A DNA stretch of 64,000 nucleotides, from NCBI GenBank assembly GCA_022606425.2, contig JAHDVF020001018.1, forward strand, positions 992,001 through 1,056,000. The letters are read 5' to 3'. The notes below the pieces were generated by a model. It saw nothing but the letters and a program-made list of their open reading frames with translations, made no database searches and was not told the origin of the DNA. Every line of letters starts with the position of its first letter. The stretch's first letter is position 1. This document shows, one piece after another, positions 1 through 8,673 of the stretch. The position numbers and the translations under genes are program-made. The stretch comes from Lepidostoma basale. Taxonomy: Eukaryota; Arthropoda; Insecta; Trichoptera; Lepidostomatidae.

Positions 1-58
1 GTTACAAACAACTAATTGGCATCATTAGGTACTTCCAGTTGTTTGTAACACCCGATGA
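1..58. repeat. Short inverted repeat, remnant of a structured repeat
   Basis: Bases 1-13 are an exact reverse complement of 37-49. The sequence between them, read on the minus strand, has a TAATGATGCCAA core like the hammerhead-like motifs described at 11529-11812 and 6545-6605. It lies upstream of the Rab28 exon and is probably intronic. It is too short to classify further. Confidence 0.45.
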
Positions 59-155
59 TCAAAAATCTGTTTATACACACGCTATAGGAGCACGACAGAA
101 ACACGCGTCTTCAGCGTAGCTACAAATGTAGTAAAACAAATTAGTATGTTTGCAG

Positions 156-389
156 GTCATAATATTGGTTTACGACATCACAAACCTGCAGAGTTTCGAC
201 CGTCTGAATCTATGGCTGGAGCGAGTGTCGGATATTCTTGCAGGCACTGAACCGGTGCCCATCCTCGCCGTGTTTGGAAACAAGAGTGACTTGGAGCACC
301 AGCGAGCCGTCAGGATATCCTGTGTCCAAGACTTCACCGAAGAGTATGGATGTTTAAATTTCACGGGATCTGCAAGAACCGGAGAGAAT
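156..389 (+). CDS. Rab28: Rab28 exon with G4 and G5 motifs
   Basis: The acceptor TGCAG ends at 155 and the exon starts with a full codon (GTC). It runs 78 codons to GAGAAT before the donor GTCAGT at 390. Translation past 389 meets a stop within a few codons, which fits a splice there. Confidence 0.82.
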
Positions 390-1551
390 GTCAGTTCTCT
401 CATTTAAAAATTTATACAATATTTAGAATATTTATTATTCAATCGTTAAAAAAACATCTTGTATAAATAAAATTGAGATGATTTCTAAAAGTTTATTGAA
501 ACTTAATGTTTCCTCTGTGATTTAAAGTTATGTTCATTTAACCCTTATAGTGCGGCTGGCTATATTTGCAGTCCAAAAAAATTGGTTACGAACTATGCCA
601 GAATATGCTCGCAGCTCATATTTTAATGAATCTTTTAAACCTTTGAACTTAAATAATAATTAAATTAAACATTTTAAACTAATTCGACTTTTGTCTGTAT
701 TTCGACAGCGACTGGTTTCGCCATGCTCGCTGGCATCAACAGACTGGTGATACTATTGCAAACCGAATCCTCTATATACATACAGATCAGGAGAGGTAAG
801 CATGTTTCTGTTCAAAAATAATCTTCAAATATTTTTGTATAGAATCATGTTTACCACCCCTGATCTGTATGTATGAGTATATAAAGGACTCGGTTTGCAA
901 TAATGTCACCAGTTTGTCGATGCCAGCGAGCCTGGCGAAACCAGTCGCTGTCGAAATAAAGACAATAGTAGAAGTAGTTAAAAAACATTGTTTTATTTAA
1001 TTATCATGTATATTTAAAATGAACTTCCATCAAGAGATTTCAGAAAAATCATTAGATTATCTTTTAACTTGTTCCTTACTACTAAATTGTATGTAATATT
1101 ATGATGTATTGAAGCTATCTGTCTGAGCTGCAAATGTAGTTAGCTGCAGTTCAAGGTCATTTTGTTTACTGCAAATGAAGCCAGCGGCACAATGGGGGTT
1201 AAAAATTATGTCCCTGGGAGGAGTAGATTACATGAAATTATTTTTTTATTGTTTTAGGTCAATACCACTATAATTACTCTAGTATCTCATGTCCTAGGAG
1301 TGCCATTGGACAAATCCTTCATCAACTCTACAATCTTAAAGGCCGAGCTCGCTCCGCATACTCGAACCCACAAACACTCACAAAATAACACCCAACCCAA
1401 CACTCAAATCAATGAGGCCGACTCCCAGAATAATGGAACCGTTAACCACAAAAAACTAACAAAAAAACAAAGTGCTATCAAAATGAAAAACAAGAAAGTC
1501 ATGAAGGAACTAAAGTGGAAAGCAACTTCAGCTGTCTGCAATTTGCAATGA
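156..1551 (+). CDS. Rab28: Rab28-like small GTPase, 3' part (two exons)
   Basis: The Ras-family GTPase C-terminal half is encoded by exons 156-389 and 1258-1551, joined in phase 0 across an 868-base intron. Visible in order: the strand VIILVYDITN, the guanine-binding G4 motif GNKSDLEH (NKxD) and the G5 motif SARTG. A long lysine/asparagine-rich tail ends in CNLQ. A terminal C-x-x-Q box matches the farnesylated CaaX end (CAVQ) of vertebrate Rab28 and differs from the geranylgeranylated CC/CXC ends of most Rabs; together with SARTG and DLEH this favours Rab28. Rab28 is known from ciliary and endosomal membrane traffic. The G1-G3 exons lie upstream of the window. The intron holds a piggyBac-like MITE. 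The gene is followed 1.7 kb downstream by RFC5 exons on the same strand. Confidence 0.85.
542..1198. mobile_element. piggyBac-like MITE in Rab28 intron
   Basis: The element is flanked on both sides by TTAA (538-541 and 1199-1202). It begins CCCTTATAGTGCGGCTGGC and ends with the inverted equivalent (GCCAGCGGCACAATGGGGG), i.e. imperfect terminal inverted repeats of about 30 bp. TTAA target sites and CCC/GGG ends are typical of the piggyBac superfamily. There is no transposase, so it is non-autonomous. Its centre (about 695-965) is a second long inverted repeat whose arms carry the GATGCCAGC...GGCGAAACC hairpin. A related copy starts at 31691. Confidence 0.75.
1258..1551 (+). CDS. Rab28: Rab28 terminal exon with CaaX box
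   Basis: The acceptor TTTTAG ends at 1257. Of 97 codons, the first ones (VNTTIITLVSHVLG) complete the last GTPase helix. The rest is a hydrophilic N/K/Q-rich tail ending CNLQ and TGA at 1549-1551. The tail is poorly conserved in general, so the assignment rests on the phase match and the CaaX box. Confidence 0.78.
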   Translation, partial: VNTTIITLVSHVLGVPLDKSFINSTILKAELAPHTRTHKHSQNNTQPNTQINEADSQNNGTVNHKKLTKKQSAIKMKNKKVMKELKWKATSAVCNLQ

Positions 1552-2185
1552 TCGATGAACTAATGTTTTCAAATATTTTCTTGTGTGTCACGTGACCTGT
1601 GTTATAATCCAATAATTATCATCGTTTGATGTCATCAATTGTAAATTTTAAGGGTGAAAAAAAATATTGTAATAATTCTCTCAAGATTTTGAAGTCACAT
1701 AAGTGTTTAAAAGATTCTATTGATTTTTATTTACCTTTTTAATCTGAAATAATGTTTTTTTTTTTTGTGAAAATGCAACCTGAAACATATTTTAAATCAA
1801 AATAATAAATGAACTTGATTTATTTTTGTAATACATAAAATACTCTAAAAAATGATCTCACACAATCTCACTAGTTATATGTGTATGTCGAGATTAAATA
1901 TTGGACTTTATGCAGTGGAAAATTTTAAGAAAACTTCTAAAAAAAATTATGAATGTTATCAAAACTTATATTAATCAAATATTGAAATTTATGTATGTAT
2001 GAGATTAAATATTGGACTTTATGCAGTGGAAAATTTTAAGAAAACTTCTAAAAAAATTATGAATGTTATCAAAACTTATATTAATCAAATATTGAAATTT
2101 ATTTATCTGTTTACTTGTTTTTAATAAATATATTTATTAAATTATATATGTTCATTTTATTTTTTTCTCGATTAATTCAATTATA
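1552..2185. other. Rab28 3' flank with a 111-bp tandem duplication
   Basis: AT-rich 3' flank. AATAAA at about 1804-1809 is a candidate polyadenylation signal for Rab28. Bases 1890-2000 and 2001-2106 are two nearly identical tandem copies with a 111-bp period, starting GAGATTAAATATTGGAC. No coding signal was seen. In particular, no exon resembling the N-terminal AAA+ part of RFC5 is present. Confidence 0.7.
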
Positions 2186-2292
2186 ATTTTTTGAACAATG
2201 TCAGTTCTTGCCAAAACATCAATTTTCTAGAAGGTTTATTATATTTTATGAGTGACATGTTTCCCTTGGTAAGTCATCATTAAATTTGGTGG
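2186..2292. repeat. Fragment of 'TTCTAGAA' palindromic repeat
   Basis: This matches one arm of the foldback family seen complete at 45640-45890 (TTTTCTAGAA, then TTTATTATATTTTATG, then GACATGTTTC), here degraded after GACATGTTTCCCTTGG. Only one arm remains. Confidence 0.5.
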
Positions 2293-2382
2293 GAATCAAT
2301 GTGTATGTCTATATATATATATTATAGAGTTAATGGATACTTTGTAAAGATAATTAAGGTCCAAGAGAAAACCCCATGTATT

Positions 2383-3090
2383 GGAAAATATTATTTCAAA
2401 TTAAGTTTATTTATCAACAGACATTACAAACAAAAAAAGTTTAAGGTATCTATTGAGAACTTACTTATACAGCTGATGTCATCCACTGCTGGACATAGGT
2501 CTCGCCCATACTTCTCCACATATTCCTATATTATGCCCTCTGCATTCAGTCACCAGCAATTTTTCTCATGTCATCAGACCATTGTGTGGGGGGTCTCTCT
2601 ATTTCACAGGGTTTCCAATACACAACCCTTCTGGGTGTCTTTAGTCTACCAGCCTGGTAATCTTCTCTTCTTTCGGTGCCGTGTCAGGTTCCCGCAATGT
2701 TGGCGATCACTGCAGCAAAGGCATCTCTGTCCTGTGCCACTTGGAATAGGTTCTGAACTCTTGTTATTCCTGTCCACTCTTTGATGTTCCGCAGCCAGGA
2801 CAGCTACCTTCTACCAACTCCCCGACGTCCGTCCACTTTACCCATTAATATCAGTCAAAGGAGATGATATTTTTCTCCCCTCAGCCTGGTAATATGTCCC
2901 ATAAATAACCATTTGAGTTTAGCAACCCTTTCAACAACATCCATTACTCCCAACCTTCTACGTAGGTATCTGAGTATTTTTTAATTTGGTCTGAGATTCT
3001 TGCAGTATTGAGAACAGGTGAAATATAATATACATATATAATACCAGGAACAAAATACTCCACAATATCAAAAGTGTTTGCCTATTACAA
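2383..3090 (-). mobile_element. LINE-G 3' fragment (antisense), split by another LINE
   Basis: 2383-2460 plus 3006-3090 match the start of the antisense LINE-G fragments at 5735-6130 and 52520-53090 (ACATTACAAA..., CATCTATTGAGAACAGG..., TATATAATACCAGGAAC). The match is interrupted exactly at TATTGAGAAC by the insertion at 2461-3005, which duplicated that 10-mer. Confidence 0.65.
2461..3005 (-). mobile_element. LINE-B type 3' insertion with 10-bp target duplication
   Basis: The insertion is flanked by TATTGAGAAC at 2451-2460 and 3006-3015. On the minus strand, about 2670-2960 encodes a degraded RT C-terminus of the LINE-B family (as at 7955-8416 and 30386-30765). 2480-2530 carries an antisense 3'-end signature also seen in the opposite strand at 54790-54830. 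It is 5'-truncated and contains stops. Confidence 0.65.
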
Positions 3091-3216
3091 TCTGACTACT
3101 ACTTATGAAATGTTTAATAATTGGATTAAATTCAAAGTGAGTTCTTTTTAAGAAAAATACATCATGTATTTTCTTTTTAAATATTTATTAACTGTTCCTT
3201 TTTCATGTTATTTCAG

Positions 3217-3376
3217 TTATTGAAAAGTACACAGAGAATGTACGTTTCTGCATCATCTGCAACTATCTCAGTAAGATCATCCCCGCTCTGCAGTCTCGCT
3301 GCACTCGCTTCCGGTTCGCCCCTCTGCAGCCCAGCCAGATCATCCCCCGGGTGGAACATATCATACAACAGGAGGG
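3217..3376 (+). CDS. RFC5: RFC5 exon: sensor 1 and SRC motif
   Basis: The acceptor TTTCAG ends at 3216. The exon starts with the last two bases of a Val codon (VIEKYTENVRF) and ends EHIIQQE plus two bases of Gly before the donor GTAACT at 3377. SRC is the conserved trans-acting arginine motif of RFC small subunits. Confidence 0.9.
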
Positions 3377-6300
3377 GTAACTTATTTATTAATTGACCAT
3401 TAATTTAATATTGAGTAAAATGCACCTTTCTCTTTCTTTGAAATCAAATCGTGATTAAATTTAAAAATATATATTATTTAAAAAAATGTTTTTTGGTAAC
3501 TACTTCCACTTAAGGGGGTTCACCCATGTGATGGCCTGTTTTTTAAGCATTTTTAGGGATTTTTTTTAACTAAGCTTTCGCTTTTTATTATGGCCAGGAT
3601 GAACATTTCCAGTCATACTTCCTTTTCGACCACTCATTGTGAAAATAAATAATTTGTCTGGTGTCATGCTCTTCAAAGCTAAACCATGACTAAAACAAGT
3701 TCGACAAAATATTGAATAACTATAGAAATTTCCTTTTAAACCTGTACAAACATGTCTATACTTGTATGAACGTATATTTGTACAGAAGGGTCTCAGGTAT
3801 CAAGCCGCCTGTACACAACAGGCCCAGCCTTCGACTGCCAACTCAGCGCTCCGAACAGTTGCTTCTTCTAACTGCTGTATCTTTATAACGACTTCGAATT
3901 TAAAAAAATCACTTTACCACCGTATTCTAGACATATTAAGGAAGCAATTTATGAAAGGAAAAAAAATCGGTTTTTTAATTCTTCACATGAGTCAACCCCC
4001 TTAAATCATTAAAAAACATTTTTTTATTTCATTTTTATTTTAAATGAACTTCCATCGAGAGATTTCGGGAAAATCATTTGTAATACATTTATTTAATAAT
4101 GATGTTATCAGTCCCAATAGAAATTATTTTCTTTTTTTATATTGTTTACTTGACTATACAAAAAGTAAAATTTGGAATTGATAAAAGAATGATGAAAGTA
4201 AGATAAATGGTGTAGAAATGATAACACTAAGAAGAATGTGCAGTGTGACAATGTTTGATAAAATATCAATCATAGGAGTATATGGCAGATGAATGCTTCC
4301 TCAATAAAATTAAATAATGGTAGTTAGGATGGTTTGGACATATATATATATATATAAGGGAAGAGATTCCTCGTGAGAGAGAAATCCAATAGATGAGGGA
4401 AGAATGGTTTAAAAGTCTTCTATGGAATGGAGAGGTATTGTCGGATAACAGAGTTGCCGTCCATTCTCTCTGCCTACCCAGTTTCAGCATTTTTATTAAA
4501 TGACTAACCTATCCAAAAAAGCTAGAATGGCAGTGCATAATGGTGTTCTTCTACCAACCCTTATGTATGGAAGCGAAGCATGGAACTGGCAAAAAAATGA
4601 TAAAAGTAGAATAAATGCAGTAGAAATGAGATCTCTTAGACAAATGTGCGAATACTCTGTGTATGATAGAGTGTCGAATGAAAATATAAGAAGTGAATGC
4701 GGTGCGAATGATAGTGTTATGAACAAAATAATGAAAGGATCATTAAGATGGTTTGGACATATGGAAAGAATGAATGAAGAAAGAATGGTAAAAAAATGCG
4801 GGCATGACACGATGAATGAATGTTGAGGAAACGAGAGAAGGAAAGAAAAGTGTGGCATTCTGTTCTTTCTGCCTACCCCTTCGGAGAGACGGCGTGATGG
4901 TTAGTCAATTACTAATCTATTTTTAAAAATTATATATATATATATGTAAAATTTTGTAGTTTGAAAGTGTCCGAAGATGGATTAAAAGCACTTCTGACAT
5001 TGTCCGGAGGGGACATGAGGAAGGTGCTAAACACTCTGCAGAGCACATGGATGGCGTACAAAGATGTCACAGAGGACAATGTGTACACATGTGTCGGCCA
5101 CCCTCTGAGGAACGATATAGCCAATATAGTCAGCTGGCTCTTGAATGAAAATGACTTCGCCCTTTGCAATAAAAGTATCCTTTTTACAAACATATTTAAC
5201 TGCTGTATCACTGCTTTAAAATGGACAAAGTGACCTACTGGCATTCACCTTTAGTAAACACGTCTTTATGTATTCATACATACACTTGCTACAGCGAAGG
5301 AGAGAAAACTGAATGCATATTTACAAATTATTGATTATTATTATTTTGTTGAATGGCTTTTTACATCATTACAGTGTGAGCCAAATCAATGTAAAGGGTA
5401 TAGCTATCATATTGATTCTCATGACATGTGAAAGGTGACAAATCTATCGCCATTTTACTGTCACGTAAATTCTACACCAGACCAAAAACAGTGTGAGAAT
5501 CACATTTAGGACATTCGATGATTCATAACTAATGCCACTTTGTCACAAGTCAGATTAATGTTGGAAGCTTGTAAACTTGAATATTCTGCGAGATAAAATC
5601 ACTTGCTTTATGCTGTTAATAGATTTAAAAAAATGTGACAAAAGTAAAAATATATATACAGTTATATGAATCGAAAAATTAATTGACAAAAAAGACTAAC
5701 CCTGGGGATTTAAATCAATTAAGAAAATAGCTCACTTTTATGAATCAAATCAGTTTATTTTCTCAAAAGACATTACAAACATTTTTTATAGTTTAAGGCA
5801 TCTATTGAGAACAGGTAAAACATAAGGAATATATAATACCAGGAACGCATGAGAGATGGTTCGACATTAGGAATACAAAATACTCTCCAAAGTCAAGAGT
5901 ATTTGTCTTCTGAATGTACTTTCACGAATATGAAAGACATCGATCTCCGAAGCGATCATGTTCAGCAGTTTGATTGCTCTCCCCACCGGCATCACCAGAG
6001 GCAGGTTGGTTCTGCATGCTGGGAGATAAAACAGTCTGTGCTGACGCTGTCGAAGATAGCCATCCGGAACATAAAGATGGATAGCCTCCAAGATGACGGA
6101 GTTCTCAAAGAATCCCCTGATAAGTGATAATGAAGAAGGAATCGGGTCGTGTCCAGGCTCGAACCCAAATCCACTGGATCAGGAGCCAAATGTTCTGTCC
6201 CCTAGACCACCACCTTTTGTTTGACACAAACATTTGATCTTAGATTTGTTTCTTTAACCCTTACATGGCATTAACGTTTATTATTTAAGCTTTAAATGTT

Positions 6301-7428
6301 GTCACTGAATAAGTGTCTTGTACCGTTATTTTTCCTTAATCCCACCAAACAGAAATTAAAGAACTGAAGAATGCAAAAGGTTTGGCTCTTGGAGATATTC
6401 TTACGGAAATCCATCATTTCATTCAACGAAGTAAGTATTGGGCATTGTGTTATATAAAATGTAGTTGTCGTTTTTTTAATTTTGAAACTGTTATATGTTT
6501 AATACACACTTACTAACACACTTGTTGTTTCATCAAACAACATGTTATTTGTAACACCTGATGATGCCAACTAGGTTGCCGAAATACATATCGCGACAAT
6601 ACCATAGAACTAATTAACTAACTAACTAACCATCACGCCGTCTCCCGGAGGGGTAGGCAGAAAGAATGGAACGCCACACTGTTTTTTCCTGGCATACTTC
6701 TCTTGGTTCCTCAACATTCAGGTATTGTGTCATGCACGCTTGTCGTTTTCTCCGACTCCTCACGTGGCGGACATTCAATATTTGATTTATTCAATCGTCC
6801 CACGTTTTCCTCGGTCTTTCTCTATTTCTAGTTCCATTTACATCGTTAACATATACTTTTTTACCATTCTTTCTTTCCATGTGGCTAAACCATCTTAATG
6901 ATCCTTTCAATATTTTGTTAATAACACTTTAATTCGCACCGCATTCACTTCTTATATTTTCATTCAACATCTGGCATCTTCGAGATCTGCATTTATTCTA
7001 CTTCTACTGCATTTATTCTACTTTCATCCTTCTTTTGCCAGTTCCATGCTTCACTTCCATACATAAGGGTCGGCACAAGAACACCATCATGCACTGCCAT
7101 CTTAGCTTTCTTAGCATCTTAGCTTTCTATAGAAATTAATTAATAATTTGTTATACATATTATAACAGTTTTTCAAAATTAAACCGGTTAATAATGTTGA
7201 ATTATCGTAGTGTTTCGGCCAAAACAATTTATCGAATCAAGAAATCACCGTTTGGTTTGTCATCTTTCAGCTGAGCTGCCTCCCAATGTCCTGATAGAGT
7301 TACTGATAAAGATGTCCGATATGGAGATGTACCTGTCCACCGGATGCAATGAGAACATCCAGCTGGCCTCGCTCGTTGCTGCATTCCAAATAGCCCGCGA
7401 TCTCGTCAGGCCGGAAGACAATATATGA
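3217..7428 (+). CDS. RFC5: Replication factor C subunit 5, C-terminal part (four exons)
   Basis: RFC5 is a small subunit of the pentameric clamp loader that opens PCNA at primer-template junctions; it also serves in the Rad17 complex. Exons 3217-3376, 4960-5174, 6353-6430 and 7271-7428 join in consistent phase into about 200 residues. Landmarks in order: the sensor-1 region CIICNYLSKIIPALQ, the SRC arginine-finger motif, RFRF, then the lid (LSGGDMRKVLNTLQS) and the helical collar domain down to FQIARDLVRPEDNI. The order and length match the C-terminal ~200 of about 340 residues in animal RFC5. The P-loop and the DEAD-type Walker B, which lie in the first ~140 residues, are not present between Rab28 and 3217. 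Those exons must lie upstream of the window (making Rab28 nested) or be lost to misassembly. Introns are full of transposon debris. Confidence 0.9.
3514..4000. mobile_element. TTAA-flanked MITE in RFC5 intron
   Basis: TTAA stands at 3510-3513 and 4001-4004. The ends read GGGGGTTCACCCATGTGA and, inverted, GGGGGTTGACTCATGTGA. TTAA duplication with G/C-run termini suggests a piggyBac-like non-autonomous element. The interior is anonymous with no transposase. Confidence 0.7.
4170..4490 (+). mobile_element. LINE-A fragment, degenerate
   Basis: Recognisable LINE-A blocks in order, without an open frame: AGAATGATGAAAGTA, the GTAGAAATG 'VEM' region, a WFGHI equivalent next to a (TA)n tract at 4340-4356, and a terminal LSAYP-like stretch (CATTCTCTCTGCCTACCC). 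It is followed directly by the next LINE-A copy. Confidence 0.6.
4498..4912 (+). mobile_element. LINE-A 3' fragment, internally deleted
   Basis: It encodes a 108-codon piece of the post-RT C-terminal region (KARMAVHNGVLLPTLMYGSEAW, then [18 protein letters not shown]). It is then deleted to the [17 protein letters not shown] part and ends SAYPFGETA plus a GGTTAGT tail. It lacks the RT active site, so it is a 5'-truncated non-LTR element. Confidence 0.75.
4960..5174 (+). CDS. RFC5: RFC5 exon: lid and collar start
   Basis: The acceptor TTGTAG ends at 4959 and the first base completes the Gly codon from the previous exon. It encodes LKVSEDGLKALLTLSGGD onward to NENDFALCNK and ends with one base of the next codon before the donor GTATCC at 5175. 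Confidence 0.9.
5395..5555 (-). repeat. SINE-B copy, tRNA head mostly lost
   Basis: It shares the body of the better copy at 19688-19862 (GATTCTCACAC, then GTCTGGTGTAGA on the minus strand). The box-B region is replaced by a shortened, diverged segment. Confidence 0.55.
5735..6130 (-). mobile_element. LINE-G 3' fragment (antisense) in RFC5 intron
   Basis: The minus strand reads RTNLPLVMPVGRAIKLLNMI followed by IDVFHIRESTFRRQI, typical of the last segment of non-LTR reverse transcriptases. The plus strand starts with AATCAAATCAGTTTATTTTC, i.e. a short AAATC-type 3' repeat tail. Closely related to 52520-53090. Confidence 0.65.
6126..6225 (-). repeat. SINE-A copy (tRNA-derived)
   Basis: On the minus strand it reads GGTGGTGGTCTAGGGGACAG ... 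GGCTCCTGATCC ... GGGTTCGAGCCTGGAC, i.e. a tRNA-like head with a clear box B (GGTTCGAGCC). Other copies lie at 18843, 42843, 55915 and 59477. Confidence 0.65.
6353..6430 (+). CDS. RFC5: RFC5 exon: collar domain
   Basis: The acceptor AAACAG ends at 6352. It encodes IKELKNAKGLALGDILTEIH then HFIQR plus one base, before a consensus donor GTAAGT at 6431. Very similar to the KGLALHDILTEIH stretch of vertebrate RFC5. Confidence 0.92.
6545..6605 (+). repeat. Hammerhead-like hairpin motif, single copy
   Basis: GTAACAC is followed by CTGATGA, a stem-loop TGCCAAC-TAG-GTTGCC, then GAAA, ACATAT and CGCGAC. This is a mutated version of the paired motif at 11620-11755. Confidence 0.5.
6612..7128 (-). mobile_element. 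LINE-A 3' fragment (antisense) in RFC5 intron
   Basis: It begins with (CTAA)n, the reverse of the TTAG tail, then the complement of SAYP-GETA, RRACMT and GRPRKTW-like segments. It ends near the complement of MAVHDGVLVPTL. Several frameshifts and internal duplications are present. Confidence 0.75.
7146..7240 (-). repeat. End fragment of the palindromic 'TTTTGGCCGAAACAC' element
   Basis: The minus strand reads TTGTTTTGGCCGAAACACTA then a TCAACATTATTA block, identical in order to the left end of the elements at 11529-11812 and 29853-30066. It stops 30 bases before the acceptor of the last RFC5 exon. Confidence 0.6.
7271..7428 (+). CDS. RFC5: RFC5 terminal exon
   Basis: The acceptor CTTTCAG ends at 7270. 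It encodes TELPPNVLIELLIKMSDMEM, then a CNENIQLASLVAAFQIARDL segment, RPEDNI and TGA at 7426-7428. It matches the last helix bundle of RFC5, where animal orthologues read KMADIEYRLSVGTNEKIQLS. Confidence 0.92.
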
Positions 7429-7460
7429 ACCTTTTATTTTGTACCATTTGCACACTATTA

Positions 7461-7466
7461 AATAAA
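7461..7466 (+). terminator. Polyadenylation signal of RFC5
   Basis: A canonical AATAAA lies 33 bases past the RFC5 stop, in a short AT-rich 3' UTR. Confidence 0.7.
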
Positions 7467-7499
7467 GTCTCTTTTTTTAAGTAATTGCTTAAATAATTT

Positions 7500-7690
7500 T
7501 ATTTTTCTCTCTCTTCTCTTCTTTCACTTGGAACTTGGCCTCCTCCACTGGCTTCTGTCCCTGGCAATCTCTCTCCACTCTCCAGATCTTTCCAATTTCT
7601 CCCAGTCCTCTTCAACTCAGTCAACCCATCTTTTTCTAGGTCAGCCTCTTGGTCTCCTTTCATGCGGCAATTTTTTACTTTTCATAGATA
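7500..7690 (-). mobile_element. LINE-H C-terminal fragment
   Basis: The minus strand reads roughly L-RGLGEIGKIWRVERDCQ then GQKPVEEAKFQVKEE, the end of a non-LTR RT ORF of a family not otherwise seen here. Frameshifted. Confidence 0.45.
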
Positions 7691-7954
7691 CAAATATAAT
7701 TTTTTTTAAAGTCTAAAATGCATAGGAAACATTTTCAGATTTAATTTACATCTATAATTGTAATTTATCCTCAATTTTATTAAATTTAAAAATGATCGTT
7801 TGTTATGGGATGTTATATCATTGTGGTTTTATTTACAAAACAGGTTTTATATTTTTCTTTTATTACTTTTTTATAATATTTATTGTTTTTTAAAACAATG
7901 ATAATTGAACTCCTTAAATATTTCATGATGTAGCATTATCAAATGGTAATGCAC

Positions 7955-8416
7955 TTCTTCTACAAGTGCCATGTCAGGTCCCCCCGATGTCGGCTATCAC
8001 CCTGGCGTAGGCCTCTCTGTCTTGTGCCAGACGGAACAACTCTCCCACCCCCCGAACTCCGGTCCATTTCTTGATATTTTCAAGCCAGGACATCTGAGGT
8101 CCTCCCACACCGCACCTACCCTCGATCTTCCCTTTTATGATGAGGTGCAACAGATCGTATTTCTCGTTGCGGAGAATGTGTCCCAAATATGCCGTCTTTC
8201 TAGACTTCACATCAGACAACAATACTCTTCTTACTCTGACTCTATGTAGCACCTCATTGTTGGTGACCATATCAGTCCATGAGATCCGCAACATTCTGTG
8301 ATAGAGCCTCATTTTAAGTGCTTCTATACGGGATTTATTGTGTTCACTTTGAGGGTCCAGGTGTCCACCCCGTATAGTTATATGAACCAAATATAGCACT
8401 TGACCAACCTCTGTTT
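7955..8416 (-). mobile_element. LINE-B RT C-terminal fragment
   Basis: An open minus-strand stretch encodes ALKMRLYHRMLRISWTDMV, YLGHILRNEKYDLLHLIIKG, KIEGRCGVGGPQMSWLENI and ends RVIADIGGT-stop. It continues on the other side of the MITE at 8666-8690. Typical post-RT domain of an APE-type non-LTR retrotransposon; the RT core is missing. Confidence 0.75.
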
Positions 8417-8665
8417 CAGTGGCGGTACTCTCATAGAAGCCCAGAAGCCCGGCTTGCGTAAGAAATTTTGAATTAAAACCCCCAAATCTAAGTAATCGTG
8501 CCCCCGCATAAACCAACAACCCACCAAATCACCTTCCAACAATGTTCCCATCAGACGTAAGAGGAATAGCTACAAGAGCTGAACCTCTATAAGTCGGAAG
8601 AGGTTCTGATTCAAAATTTCTTACGCAAGCCGGGCTTCTCGGCTTCTATGGGAGTACCGCCACTG
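8417..8665. mobile_element. hAT-type MITE inserted in LINE-B
   Basis: The ends are CAGTGGCGGTACTC and its inverse GGAGTACCGCCACTG, with terminal repeats of about 55 bp. Flanks CTCTGTTT (8409-8416) and CTCTGCCT (8666-8673) are near-identical 8-bp target duplications. It is the same family as 15879-16128, with a shared interior (CCCCCGCATAAACCAACAAC). Confidence 0.82.
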
Positions 8666-8673
8666 CTCTGCCT

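Larger units (their letters stand above)
3377..4959. other. RFC5 intron filled with mobile-element remnants
   Basis: It holds a TTAA-bounded MITE (3514-4000), a fragment (about 4005-4090) matching the right-hand interior of the 542-1198 element, and two LINE-A fragments (about 4170-4490 and 4498-4912). No exon was found. Confidence 0.7.

Noticed and set aside
2299..2784. 161-codon plus-strand open frame
   Set aside because: It lies antisense across two LINE fragments; no domain, and the frame crosses the LINE insertion junction.
6545..6605. Calling this and similar hairpins true hammerhead ribozymes
   Set aside because: One extra base between CTGATGA and helix II and no convincing helix I; described only as hammerhead-like.
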